A stretch of DNA of 14,063 nucleotides, from the NCBI GenBank assembly GCA_050693875.1, contig JBOGWP010000088.1, positions 1-14,063 on the forward strand, given 5' to 3'. A program made the translations under genes and the position numbers. The DNA is from JBOGWP01 sp050693875. GTDB lineage: Bacteria > Actinomycetota > CADDZG01 > JAHWKV01 > JBOGWP01. Positions 6,232 through 13,778 of the stretch are shown here, one piece after another. Numbering within the stretch: the first letter of the stretch is position 1; each line of letters begins with the position of its first letter. The notes beneath the pieces were generated by a model that saw only the letters and a list, made by a program, of their open reading frames with translations, made no database searches and was not told where the DNA came from.

Positions 6232-7604
6232 AGGTTCTCGCACCTCCTGCGCGCCCGCAGCGCCGCTCCCCCGCGGCCGACATCGTCCCGCTCCGGCGGG
6301 ATCCCCGCGCCGACGACCGCGACCTCGTGCTGGCCTTCCAGCACGGCGACCCGCGCGCCTTTCAGGAGATCTATCGCCGCCACCAGCCGCATGCGGAGCG
6401 GGTGTGCCGGAGGTATCTGAACAATCCCGACGACGCCGAGGAGGCCGCACAGGAAGCGATGATTCGCGTCCTGCGAGGGCTGCCGACCTTCAACGGCCAG
6501 TACGCCCTCAAGGCGTGGATCCATCGGGTGGCCACCAATTACTGCCTCGATCTGCTTCGCGCACGCGCCCGGCATGCCAGCCGCCTCCACCTCGTCGGAG
6601 GCACAGAAGTCGAGGCTTCTCTCGATCCCCACGACGTGCTGGAGTCGCAGCACCAGAGCCATCGCGTCCGGACCGCCCTCGCGGCGATGCCCGTACACCA
6701 TCGGAAGGCCCTCCTGCTGCGCGAGATCGAGGGGTTGAGTCACGAGGAGATCGCCGTAGCGATGGGCATCACGGGCCCGCGGGCGAAGGCGCTCATCCAT
6801 CGCGCCCGAAAGCGGTTCCGCACGACGTGGGCCGACGAGCCTCGTCATGCGTCGGGCGCGCTCCTTCCGCTACTCGTCGCAGGCAAGGTCCCGGCCCTCC
6901 TCCGGCGCCTGCTTGTCTGGATCCAGCGCCTCCCGTCGGCACCGGCTCGGGCGGTCATCGAGTCCGGCGGCGGGGAGCAGCTCACCGCGCTTGGGCTCGC
7001 CATTGCACTCGGCGCCGGAATCGCCGCCGCTCCTCCCCCCATCACGGGGGCGGGGCCGCCCTCCGAAGCCGCCGCGATCTCGGCACAGCCCGCTCCCTCA
7101 CCCGCAGATGCGGCTCCGGCGCGGCCGCCGCAGGCGAGCTACGTCACCGTTTCCGGCAGTCCGGCGGCGCCCGACCTGGCCGACCACCCGCTCTCCCTGC
7201 AACCCTCGCTCGACCCCTTGCCCTCCACGAGCGGCAAGCCGCTGACGATCGTCCTCCCGTCGAGGACGCTCGCGTCGCCCGGCTCGCCGGCGAGCCCGGC
7301 CCCGGCCACGGAACCCGAGGTCCTGGACGTGAACAGGGTGGGTGGCGGGCTCCCGTGGCTGCCGCTCCCCACGGACAACCCCTCGTCGCTGCTCCTCCCG
7401 CCCGAGCCGCTCGACACGACCCCGCCCGGAGAAAGCGGCGAGCCGGCAAACGCCAACTATCCCGGGGACAGCCAGCAGCCCGGGGATGCGGACGTCGACC
7501 TCCCCGTGGACGCGAACATCGGCCTGGACCCGGAAGCGGCCGTCCCGGCCCCGCCCGAGGACGGGTCGACCGGCGACATCCTGAGCGCTTCGCTCATTCC
7601 GTAG
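6216..7604 (+). CDS. ECF-type RNA polymerase sigma factor with a membrane-anchored Pro-rich tail
   Basis: Sigma70 region 2 spans about residues 36-117, with the core-binding and promoter-melting segment NPDDAEEAAQEAMIRVLRG and WIHRVATNYCLDLLRARAR. Region 4 covers about 153-203, with LPVHH-type entry, LREIEGLSHEEIAVAMGIT and IHRARKRFR. An ordinary ECF factor would end near residue 205; this one continues for about 255 residues. The extension has an amphipathic stretch, one hydrophobic segment at about 256-272 (LTALGLAIALGAGIAA), then a disordered Pro/Ala/Ser-rich tail with many acidic residues near the end. The tail is probably outside the membrane, so the sigma factor would be tethered until released. 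No anti-sigma gene is next to it. The start is uncertain: ATG 6216 lacks a Shine-Dalgarno, a TTG at 6174 is in frame, and ATG 6187 would be best if one base were missing. Confidence 0.88.
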   Translation: MQPAVEVLAPPARPQRRSPAADIVPLRRDPRADDRDLVLAFQHGDPRAFQEIYRRHQPHAERVCRRYLNNPDDAEEAAQEAMIRVLRGLPTFNGQYALKAWIHRVATNYCLDLLRARARHASRLHLVGGTEVEASLDPHDVLESQHQSHRVRTALAAMPVHHRKALLLREIEGLSHEEIAVAMGITGPRAKALIHRARKRFRTTWADEPRHASGALLPLLVAGKVPALLRRLLVWIQRLPSAPARAVIESGGGEQLTALGLAIALGAGIAAAPPPITGAGPPSEAAAISAQPAPSPADAAPARPPQASYVTVSGSPAAPDLADHPLSLQPSLDPLPSTSGKPLTIVLPSRTLASPGSPASPAPATEPEVLDVNRVGGGLPWLPLPTDNPSSLLLPPEPLDTTPPGESGEPANANYPGDSQQPGDADVDLPVDANIGLDPEAAVPAPPEDGSTGDILSASLIP

Positions 7605-7618
7605 GCCCCCCGGCCTGC

Positions 7619-7642
7619 GGCGCCTTCCGAATCACAGGCGCC
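7619..7642 (+). terminator. Possible GC hairpin after the ECF sigma gene
   Basis: GGCGCCT (7619-7625) pairs with AGGCGCC (7636-7642) across a ten-base loop, 15 bases past the sigma stop. It lacks a T-tract, so it is a weak candidate. The remaining bases to 7778 show no protein-like frame and no clear promoter, apart from an AT-rich TTATCT near 7700. Confidence 0.3.
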
Positions 7643-7778
7643 AGAAGAATCGCCTCCGCCGCTCGAATCACCCGAGCAACCTTGGAGGCTCACCGTCGTT
7701 TATCTGGATGAAGGGGCGGAATGCGACCCGGCTTGCTTCGAGGGGCGGCAGCCGGGCGGCCAGGGAAAGGGGCGTGCA

Positions 7779-8006
7779 TTGAGAACGATCGAACAGCAGT
7801 TGGCACCAGGGGATGACCAGCTCGTCGACGAGGAGACGGCCTACCTCTATCCGGGGGAGGTCGCGCGGATGCTCCACGTCTCACCGAAAACGGTGCTGCG
7901 CTGGGCCAACGAGGCAAAGATCCCGTACGTCAAGACGCTCGGGGGTCACCGGCGGTTCCCCCTCCGGGCGATTCGGGAGCTCGCCGGCAAGCTGTCCACG
8001 CCGTAG
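7779..8006 (+). CDS. Second BldC-like small helix-turn-helix protein
   Basis: 75 residues: an acidic N-terminal arm of about 20 residues followed by the same one-domain fold as the protein at 4262-4438. HTH segment YPGEVARMLHVSPKTVLRWA at about 24-43, wing IPYVKTLGGHRRFP at about 48-61, then the IRELAGKL helix. Thirty-five of 53 aligned residues match the first copy, and the whole 13-residue wing from PYVK to RRFP is identical, suggesting that both recognise similar DNA. Start: TTG at 7779 with AAAGGGG six bases upstream; no ATG is available in frame. It follows the ECF sigma gene by 174 bases and is closed by two strong hairpins, so it is probably its own transcript. Confidence 0.85.
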   Translation: MRTIEQQLAPGDDQLVDEETAYLYPGEVARMLHVSPKTVLRWANEAKIPYVKTLGGHRRFPLRAIRELAGKLSTP

Positions 8007-8008
8007 CT

Positions 8009-8028
8009 GCGCCGGCGTCTGCCGGCGC
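8009..8028 (+). terminator. Hairpin directly after the second BldC-like gene
   Basis: GCGCCGGC, loop GTCT, GCCGGCGC: a perfect eight-pair stem two bases after the stop codon. There is no T-tract, as is common for terminators of very GC-rich genomes. Works with the larger hairpin at 8042-8072. Confidence 0.55.
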
Positions 8029-8041
8029 CATCTCGAGGTTT

Positions 8042-8072
8042 CGACGCCCGGGCCCCTGCCGCCCGGGCGTCG
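8042..8072 (+). terminator. Strong 12-pair hairpin, second of a tandem pair
   Basis: CGACGCCCGGGC (8042-8053), loop CCCTGCC, GCCCGGGCGTCG (8061-8072). All 12 pairs are perfect. No T-tract follows, so it may act as a barrier, an mRNA 3' end stabiliser, or a Rho-assisted terminator. Confidence 0.6.
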
Positions 8073-8137
8073 GCCATGTGGAGCCCTTATTCGCGCGGGA
8101 CTTCCGTGGCAACCGGGCGCGTTTCGTCACCAAGACC

Positions 8138-8166
8138 TTGACTCCTTTGGCCGCAAAGTGTCGAAT
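8138..8166 (+). promoter_or_regulatory. Promoter of the PadR gene
   Basis: TTGACT (8138-8143), exactly 17 bases, TCGAAT (8161-8166): five of six and four of six consensus matches at ideal spacing. Transcription would begin near 8173, about 11 bases before the GTG at 8184, which excludes the more upstream in-frame TTG at 8166. Confidence 0.5.
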
Positions 8167-8183
8167 TGCCCGGATTGAGCACC

Positions 8184-8573
8184 GTGAGTTCCCACAAGAC
8201 CGCCGACGCCGCCACCGCCGAAGGGGGCTTGCCCCGCAACTTCCTGCGGCCGTGCCTGCTCCTCCTGCTCAGGGAGGGCGTCGGTTACGGCTACGACCTT
8301 CACGAACGGCTCCGTGAGTTCGGAGTGCGCAGGAGCGACCCTGGCTTCCTCTATCGGACCTTGCGCTCGCTCGAGCATGAGGGCCTCATCACGTCGTGGT
8401 GGGAACTGTCGGAGGTGGGGCCCCCGCGTCGCACCTACGAGCTGAGCGCCGAGGGCGAAGACTGGCTGCACGGCTGCGCGGACACCCTCCGGCACGGCCA
8501 GCAACTGCTCACCCGGTTCGCGGATCGCTACGCAGGGCTGGCGCAGCCGAACACCTCGGGGCCTCGGCCCTGA
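8184..8573 (+). CDS. PadR family transcriptional regulator
   Basis: 129 residues. A winged-helix domain begins at RNFLRPCLLLLLREG (18-32) and continues with GYGYDLHERLREFG (34-47), the recognition-helix region PGFLYRTLRSLEHEGLI (about 53-69) and the wing PPRRTYELSAEG (about 80-91). A short amphipathic helix, the usual PadR dimerisation element, follows. PadR proteins are ligand- or stress-responsive repressors, often of the neighbouring gene; the only neighbours here are the BldC-like gene upstream and the convergent coiled-coil gene, so its target is unclear. GTG at 8184 is chosen from the promoter position; it lacks a Shine-Dalgarno. Confidence 0.88.
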   Translation: MSSHKTADAATAEGGLPRNFLRPCLLLLLREGVGYGYDLHERLREFGVRRSDPGFLYRTLRSLEHEGLITSWWELSEVGPPRRTYELSAEGEDWLHGCADTLRHGQQLLTRFADRYAGLAQPNTSGPRP

Positions 8574-8637
8574 CGGGACGGCCGACGCGTTTCCGGCCGG
8601 CCCAACGCCCGGCGCGGCTGGAGTAGAAGGCCTACCC

Positions 8638-10992
8638 TCAGCGGCCCCGTCTGCGCTGGGGGAGTATCGTCGGCGGCAGGACGGTCCGCGGAGCCGAGGG
8701 TGTTCGCGGATCGAGCTCGCCGGCGCTCGGGTCTCCTTCGTCGTCCACGTCGCCAGCGGCGGTCTGGGAAGCCTCGTCCTGTCCCGGCGCCTCCTCCTCC
8801 GCAACCAGGTGTGCCCCCGACGGCCCGTCGTGCATGGGCGTTGCCGGGGGGCCCGGCTCCGGCCACTCGGGCACGTAGGCTTCATCCATCGGAGGATCTT
8901 CCGCGTCGGACGCTTCGTCCGCAGGCTCCGGCTCCGGATCCGAGCCGGTGACGAGTTCGGCGACCACCTCGGCGTCGGAGAAGCCGCCGGCATCCGGTAG
9001 CCGGGCCTCCGGTTCGGGTTCAGGGGCCGTCTCGGGCAGGGCCCCCGACTCCACTGCCGGTTCCGCAAACCGGGCCGCCGCCATCGCACGGAACTCCTCC
9101 ACGACCTCGTCCTCGGCCACCGGTGTTGCAGCCGGCATCTCCGGCGCGTCCTCCCCGCGGCCCACCTGGGAGGCCGGCGAAGCCGGCGGCATCGCCTGCC
9201 CCTCGGCCTCGATCTCGAACACGCCGCCCGCGGCACCGCCCTCGATCCGGTCCACGCGCCCGGCAAGCTGGAGCAGCTTTCGCCGCACGTACTCGATCGC
9301 CCCACGTTGCACCTCGACGTCGGCCTCGCCGTCCGCCGCGCTCTCGACCCGGCGCTCGAGCATCTCCAGACGCGTGGCATGGCGTGCAAGCAGCTCCTGG
9401 CCGCCCTCGCGGAGCCGCTCCTCGATGAGCGACACACGGTGCACCAGACCCTCGAGCATCGCCTCGCGCGAGCCTCGGTCGCCCGCCCACCGGGTTTCCA
9501 CCGATGCGACGCGCCCGATCATGTCCTCGACACGCAACCGCAGCGTTGCGACCGCCTCGGCGAGCGAGTCGAGCTCGCCCGACCACTCCTCCTCGTCGCT
9601 CACGAGCTGGCGGCGCTGCTCGCGCAGCATCGACTCCAGATGGACCGCCGCCCCAGCCGCCTTCTCCTCCGAGGATCGGATCCGGTCGAGCAGCTCGCGG
9701 CGCACCGCATCACGGGCGCGGTCGCTCTGACTCCCCAACTCCTCGGCCGCCTCGCGGGCCCGCTGCACGTCCAGCCGCAGCCCTGCGGCCCACTCGCCCA
9801 GCCGCCCGTCGAGCTCTCGCCGGCCTCCCTCGAGCGCGGTCGCGACCTCTCCCCGGACATCCTCGAGCAGGCCGTCGAGCCGCTGTTCCATCGAGGTCAA
9901 CCCCTGGCGGACGCGTTCGTCGAGGACCCGCTCGCGGGCCACGGCGTCGTCGCGCAGCGCCTCGGACTGCCGCAGGCCCCCCTCGACGCGCTGCTCGAGG
10001 CCCGACAGCGACTCGTCGACCCGGGTAGCCCGGTCGCGCAGCTCCCGTTCGAGCATCAGGCCGCGTTGCTCGAGGGCGCTCGAGCGCTCCTCGAAGCGGC
10101 GATCCACGAGGGCAAGCCGTTCTTCGAGCACCGACGAGAGGGACCGCGCCGACTCGTGGATCGACTCCACCGTGCGGCGGATCTCGCCCTCCGATTCGGC
10201 CACGTCACGGCGCACCTCGGCGATCCTGGCCTCGAGCTCCGCCCAGAGGGACCTCGTCGCGGCATCGAGCCGCGCCGCGACGTCCTCGCCCAAGCCGGTC
10301 CCCAGCGTCGACAGATCCGCCCGGAGCGCCTGCTCGCCCGAGGCCCGGCGCGCCTCGACCTCTCCGAGCACCTGACGAAGCATTGCCGCAAGCTCGGACC
10401 GCGCCTTCGCCATCCGGCGCTCGAAGGCCGCGGCGGTGCGGGCGGCGGCTTCGGAAGCGGCGCGGTGACGTTCCTCGGCGTCCTGGGCGAGGGCCCCGAT
10501 CTCGCCCCGAAGCCGCGATTCCGTCCGGTCGAACTTGGTGGTGGTGGCGTGCAGGCGGCTGGCAAGCTCCTCGCGCAACGACTCCGCGATCGCCGCCCCC
10601 CGGCGCTCGGAATCGGCCAGCATCGTGGAGAGCCGCCGCTCGAGCGCTCCCCACCCGGCGCGCTGCTCCTCCGCGGTCGCCGTCACGGCCTGGAGCGCGT
10701 CCTCGACCCGCGCCCGCATGACGGCCAGTTCCGCCTGAAGCCCGCGGTCGGCCTCCTCGCGCCGGGCCAGGAGCCGCTCGACCTGCCGTTCCACGAAGGC
10801 GACCCGTGAGTCGATATGAGCGGATGCCTCCCCCACGCTGATCTCGCCCAGCGCCCGGGCGATGTGGCCGACCGACGCCTGCTGCTCCAGATCGACCTCG
10901 TGACCGGCGGCCTCGGCGCTGCTCACCACCGCCTCGATCTCTGCGCGGGTCCCGCGCGGGCCGCGGCGCCTGGGAGGCTTCGCCTCGCTCAT
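8638..10992 (-). CDS. Large coiled-coil protein with acidic C-terminal tail, function unknown
   Basis: 784 residues with no enzyme motif, no Walker A/B ATP site, no signal peptide and no membrane segment. A short basic N-terminus (KPPRRRGPRG) is followed by about 550 residues (roughly 40-590) of nearly continuous heptad-type sequence rich in Ala, Glu, Arg and Leu, with recurring L-E-x-R and V-x-x-R-x-x-x-L patterns. The remaining 190 residues are disordered, Pro/Glu/Asp/Ala-rich and strongly acidic, ending in a basic PQRRRGR. It resembles cytoskeletal or polar scaffold proteins such as long actinobacterial coiled-coil proteins, but only in composition. ATG at 10992 is preceded by AGGGAG with a 6-base gap; longer in-frame starts lack one and contain a non-coiled region. 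It is divergent from the phosphatase gene. Confidence 0.85.
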   Translation of the reverse strand: MSEAKPPRRRGPRGTRAEIEAVVSSAEAAGHEVDLEQQASVGHIARALGEISVGEASAHIDSRVAFVERQVERLLARREEADRGLQAELAVMRARVEDALQAVTATAEEQRAGWGALERRLSTMLADSERRGAAIAESLREELASRLHATTTKFDRTESRLRGEIGALAQDAEERHRAASEAAARTAAAFERRMAKARSELAAMLRQVLGEVEARRASGEQALRADLSTLGTGLGEDVAARLDAATRSLWAELEARIAEVRRDVAESEGEIRRTVESIHESARSLSSVLEERLALVDRRFEERSSALEQRGLMLERELRDRATRVDESLSGLEQRVEGGLRQSEALRDDAVARERVLDERVRQGLTSMEQRLDGLLEDVRGEVATALEGGRRELDGRLGEWAAGLRLDVQRAREAAEELGSQSDRARDAVRRELLDRIRSSEEKAAGAAVHLESMLREQRRQLVSDEEEWSGELDSLAEAVATLRLRVEDMIGRVASVETRWAGDRGSREAMLEGLVHRVSLIEERLREGGQELLARHATRLEMLERRVESAADGEADVEVQRGAIEYVRRKLLQLAGRVDRIEGGAAGGVFEIEAEGQAMPPASPASQVGRGEDAPEMPAATPVAEDEVVEEFRAMAAARFAEPAVESGALPETAPEPEPEARLPDAGGFSDAEVVAELVTGSDPEPEPADEASDAEDPPMDEAYVPEWPEPGPPATPMHDGPSGAHLVAEEEAPGQDEASQTAAGDVDDEGDPSAGELDPRTPSAPRTVLPPTILPQRRRGR

Positions 10993-11076
10993 CTCGAGCT
11001 CCCTTCCGCTCAAGGGGGGAAGATTCTCGCACTCCTGTGTCATGGTGAGAAGAGCGCAACAGTAATTAACAAGACC
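10993..11076. promoter_or_regulatory. Divergent promoter region of the coiled-coil and phosphatase genes
   Basis: 84 bases between two divergent starts containing AGTAATTAAC (11061-11070), the most AT-rich spot nearby. TAATTA lies 8 bases before the phosphatase ATG, close enough for a leaderless or nearly leaderless mRNA; the phosphatase has no Shine-Dalgarno. I cannot assign -35 boxes with confidence on either strand. Confidence 0.4.
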
Positions 11077-11619
11077 ATGCAGCGAATACTTTTCATATGC
11101 ACTGGCAACATCTGCCGCTCCCCGATGGCGCAGGTGTTCCTGCAGCACATCGCCGATCAGCGCGGCCTGCCGCTCTCCCTCGAGAGTGCCGGCCTCCTCC
11201 CCGCCGGCCGGGCGCCTACCCCTGAAGCGGTGGCGGTGATGCGCACCCGAGGATTCGACACCTCCCGCCACCGGTCACGGGGGCTCCGGGTGGCACTCAC
11301 CCAACCGCCGGATCTGGTGATCGGGCTCGCCGGCGAGCATGTCGAGGAGGTGTTGGAGCGCCGCCCCGAGCTCGCATCGCGCACCTTCACCCTGCGCGAG
11401 CTCGTGCGCCTCGCATTGCAGGCGGGGGCACGCCGCGGCGACGAGGAGCTGGACGGCTACCTCGGCCGTCTCGATGCTCAGCGCGGAGGAGCCGGTGCGG
11501 ACGACGACATCGCCGATCCGATCGGCCAGTCCCTATCGGTCTACGAGGCGTGCGCCGCGGAGATCGAAGGGCTCGTCGAGCAGGCGGCGGCCCTGCTCTG
11601 GCCTGTCACCCCATCCTGA
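11077..11619 (+). CDS. Low-molecular-weight protein tyrosine phosphatase
   Basis: 180 residues. The phosphate-binding loop C8-T-G-N-I-C-R14-S15 sits at the very N-terminus after MQRILFI, exactly as in this family, with C8 the nucleophile and R14 the phosphate ligand. The general acid is D147 in DDDIADP near the C-terminus. The protein is some 20-30 residues longer than typical members, because of an Arg/Ala-rich segment before the DDD stretch (about 112-140). Such enzymes dephosphorylate tyrosine kinases and sugar transferases of envelope polysaccharide synthesis, or act in arsenate reduction. The neighbouring LCP gene, convergent with a four-base gap, makes the envelope role more likely here, but this is inference. 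The start codon is preceded by an AT-rich stretch, not a Shine-Dalgarno. Confidence 0.92.
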   Translation: MQRILFICTGNICRSPMAQVFLQHIADQRGLPLSLESAGLLPAGRAPTPEAVAVMRTRGFDTSRHRSRGLRVALTQPPDLVIGLAGEHVEEVLERRPELASRTFTLRELVRLALQAGARRGDEELDGYLGRLDAQRGGAGADDDIADPIGQSLSVYEACAAEIEGLVEQAAALLWPVTPS

Positions 11620-11623
11620 ACCG

Positions 11624-13063
11624 TCACACGCAGGGATGGATCAGAGGCTTTGCCGGCGTCCGGCCCTTTGACGAGCTCGCCGGCGCCGCCGGGGGCGGGG
11701 GCGTCGCCCGGCCCTCCGCATAGTCCCTCCCCAGGACCAGGACGATCTCGCTCTCGGCGGTCAGGGTCTTCGGGAGCGCCTTCACGTCTGCACCGTAGGG
11801 TGCCGCGACCAGCTTCGCTTTCTCGTCGTTCCCCTGCTTGAAGAAGGCCGTAGTCTTGGCGTAGTCGGTGCGGTCGGCGTTGCCGGTCGCCACCACCTCG
11901 TACTCCTTGGACTTGAGCTCCGCCTCCGCCCGCTTGGCCAGCCCGGTGACGTCCGTCCCGTTGAACACCGTGATCCGAACCTCTCCCGGATCGATCGCGC
12001 TTACCCCGGTGCGGCCGTAATCGGGCAGCGGCCGCCGGTCGCGGATGGCCGTGAACAACGCCGTGCTCTGACTCTCGTTGGCGATGACGTACGAGACGCC
12101 GCCGATGCTCTGCGGGGTCGAGGGGACGACCCGCATGTCGACGCCGCCGGCGTCGAACGTTCGGACGCGCCGGGCGATCGACGTCGCGTCGCCGACCGAC
12201 AGGGCGGTGTCGCTGGTGACGTTCCGGGAAAACAGGTTGATGAGCTGCACGACCTTCACCGGGTTCAGGAGGGTTCTCGCTGATACGAGCTTCTCGACCA
12301 TCAGGCGCACGAACAGCTGCTGCCGGGCGATGCGCCCGAAATCGTCGTCGAGCTTGCGCATCCGCACGAACGCCAGGGCCTGGTCGCCCTTCAGCTCGAC
12401 ACACCCGGCCTGGACGTCAAGCCCCGAGTCGGGCTCCTTGATGGGCCGCTCGAACGCAACCCGGACTCCTCCCAGCGCATCGACGATGTTGCGAAACCCG
12501 ACGAAGTTCACCTCGACGTAATGGTGGATCGGAAGACCGGTGAACGCCTCCACCGTCTTCACCATCGCATCGGGGCCCTGCTGGTAGGCGCCGTTGACCT
12601 TCCCCGTCTTGCCGCTCGGATAGTGGACCTTCAGGTCACGCGGAAAGTGGATGAGGATGGCCTTGTTCCGCTTTTCGTCGACGTGCAGCAGGATGATCGT
12701 GTCGGCGCGGCGGCCGCTCCCCCGATCCCGGCCGGTGGGATCGAACCTCTCCCGCTCGGATTCGGGAATGACCGCACGCGAGTCTGAGCCGAGGATCAGC
12801 ACGTTCATCGGCTCGGACACTTTCTGGTCGGCGAGCGCGCCGATCTTTTCCGAGTTCGCCTTGAACTTCAGCTGGGCGTAGGCCAGGAGCGCCACCAACA
12901 CCGCGCCGACGACGAGCAGCACCACCAGCCCGTAGCCGACGGCCCGCCGGGCCGCAGCCGGCAAGGCCCGACGACGCCGCCCCTTGCGGCCCGTCCTGAT
13001 GATGTCCTCCCATCGCGGGCCCGCGGCCTGCCGCGGCCGCCCCCGCGTGCCCCGTCCGCTCAT
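11624..13063 (-). CDS. LytR-CpsA-Psr (LCP) family cell-wall glycopolymer transferase with LytR_C domain
   Basis: LCP enzymes attach teichoic acid, arabinogalactan or capsule from a lipid carrier to peptidoglycan at the outer face of the membrane. 479 residues: a basic cytoplasmic arm (1-40), one transmembrane helix (about 42-63), the LCP domain (about 86-260) with MNVLILGSDSR, RADTIILLHVD, the catalytic-site arginine in IHFPRDLKV, NGAYQQGPDAMVKTVEAFTG and FVRMRKLDDDFGRIARQQ. A LytR_C domain follows (about 358-445, starting VRITVFNGTDVTGLAK), then a Pro-rich tail. This two-domain layout is typical of actinobacteria. ATG at 13063 is the first start and opens directly on the basic arm; no strong Shine-Dalgarno is seen. 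It lies 88 bases downstream of the histidine kinase fragment on the same strand, separated by a hairpin. Confidence 0.95.
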   Translation of the reverse strand: MSGRGTRGRPRQAAGPRWEDIIRTGRKGRRRRALPAAARRAVGYGLVVLLVVGAVLVALLAYAQLKFKANSEKIGALADQKVSEPMNVLILGSDSRAVIPESERERFDPTGRDRGSGRRADTIILLHVDEKRNKAILIHFPRDLKVHYPSGKTGKVNGAYQQGPDAMVKTVEAFTGLPIHHYVEVNFVGFRNIVDALGGVRVAFERPIKEPDSGLDVQAGCVELKGDQALAFVRMRKLDDDFGRIARQQLFVRLMVEKLVSARTLLNPVKVVQLINLFSRNVTSDTALSVGDATSIARRVRTFDAGGVDMRVVPSTPQSIGGVSYVIANESQSTALFTAIRDRRPLPDYGRTGVSAIDPGEVRITVFNGTDVTGLAKRAEAELKSKEYEVVATGNADRTDYAKTTAFFKQGNDEKAKLVAAPYGADVKALPKTLTAESEIVLVLGRDYAEGRATPPPPAAPASSSKGRTPAKPLIHPCV

Positions 13064-13108
13064 GCTGCACGGAAGTATCCATCACGCGCGGACGAGAAAT
13101 TGCGTGCA

Positions 13109-13132
13109 CCCAGCCGGTGAGGTCGGGCTGGG
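13109..13132 (-). terminator. Hairpin between the histidine kinase fragment and the LCP gene
   Basis: CCCAGCC and GGCTGGG pair perfectly over seven bases with a ten-base loop. On the minus strand it lies about 20 bases after the kinase stop and is followed by TGCACGCAATTTC, a very weak T-tract. It could end the kinase transcript. Confidence 0.4.
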
Positions 13133-13151
13133 AGTGCGCGACGGAGCCCGC

Positions 13152-13734
13152 TCAGGGCATGGCGACGGGAAGAGTGAACTGGAACACCGATCCCTGTCCG
13201 GCTCGCCATCGACCCAGATGCGTCCCCCATGCATCTCGACGTATCGCCGGGCGATCGAGAGCCCGATCCCGGTGCCGCGTCCGCCTCGGCCGTTCTGGCC
13301 GGCCTGATAGAATCGGTGGAAGATCCTCTCCCGGTCCCCGGCCGCGACGCCGGGGCCCTCATCACGAACCGCGACGACGACCGACGAATCGTGCCGCCGC
13401 GCCGACGCTCGCACGGGGGATTGCGGCGGGGAGAACTTCGCGGCGTTCGTGAGCAGGTTGGAGATCACCCGGGCCATCCGGTCGGCATCGGCACGAACCT
13501 CCAGCCGTGGGTCGATCTCGGTCTCGACGGGGTGGCCGACCATCGCCGGCCCAGCGCGTCGACGCAGTCGCCAACTGCGCCGGCGAGCCGCAACGGCCGC
13601 GTCTGCAGCTCGGTCACGCCCGCCTCGAGCCGGGAGAGGATCAACAGCTGCTCGACCATCCGCCGAATCTCGGCGGCGTTGTTGCCGATCCGCTGAATGA
13701 CCTCACGTCGGACGCCGTCATCGAGGCCTTCCAG
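13152..13734 (-). pseudogene. Sensor histidine kinase, 3' fragment disrupted by an insertion sequence
   Basis: The fragment begins inside the dimerisation domain (LEGLDDGVRREVIQRIGNNA, then EIRRMVEQLLILSRLEAG) and continues into a complete ATP-binding domain: N box NLLTNAAKFSPP, G1 box RDEGPGVA, F box FHRFYQ, G2 box GTGIGLSIARRYVEMHGG. The phosphorylated histidine and everything before it are missing. Upstream of position 13734 the kinase frame meets a TAA at once and the sequence becomes transposon. Two frame changes occur within the fragment: near 13544-13550 (ALGRRW to MVGHPVETEI) and at the CCC at 13192-13194, where one added base gives the standard ending SVFQFTLPVAMP and a TGA at 13152. 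Each needs one extra base. Even if those are sequence errors, the insertion removes the 5' part. No response regulator gene is in the window. Confidence 0.85.
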
Positions 13735-13744
13735 TTAGGGGTCG

Positions 13745-13772
13745 TTGACAATTTAGTCGCGCGATATAGTAT
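13745..13772 (+). promoter_or_regulatory. Transposase promoter at the IS end
   Basis: TTGACA (13745-13750), 16 bases, TAGTAT (13767-13772); an overlapping TATAGT at 13765-13770 is the alternative -10 box. Transcription would begin within a base or two of the GTG at 13779, so the transposase mRNA appears leaderless. Confidence 0.55.
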
Positions 13773-13778
13773 GAGGGC

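Noticed and set aside
4440..6848. An 802-codon open minus frame that would fuse csbD to endonuclease III and extend far upstream
   Set aside because: High GC content removes stop codons. nth has its own -10 box and GTG, csbD ends in another frame at 5299, and the part upstream of 5507 is antisense to the STAS and sigma genes.
6404..7711. A 435-codon second + frame overlapping the sigma gene
   Set aside because: Arg/Pro-rich shadow; regions 2 and 4 of the sigma factor are in the other frame.
7679..7778. Possible riboswitch in the leader of the second BldC-like gene
   Set aside because: I looked for conserved cores such as those of cyclic-di-GMP or cobalamin riboswitches and found none.
8574..8637. 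GGCCG/CGGCC stem between PadR and the coiled-coil gene as a terminator
   Set aside because: Only five pairs with a long loop and no T-tract; expected by chance at this GC content.
9307..10809. A 500-codon + strand frame inside the coiled-coil gene
   Set aside because: It is His/Arg/Pro/Leu-rich antisense shadow without a recognisable domain or Shine-Dalgarno; the opposite strand has consistent heptad coding and a good start.
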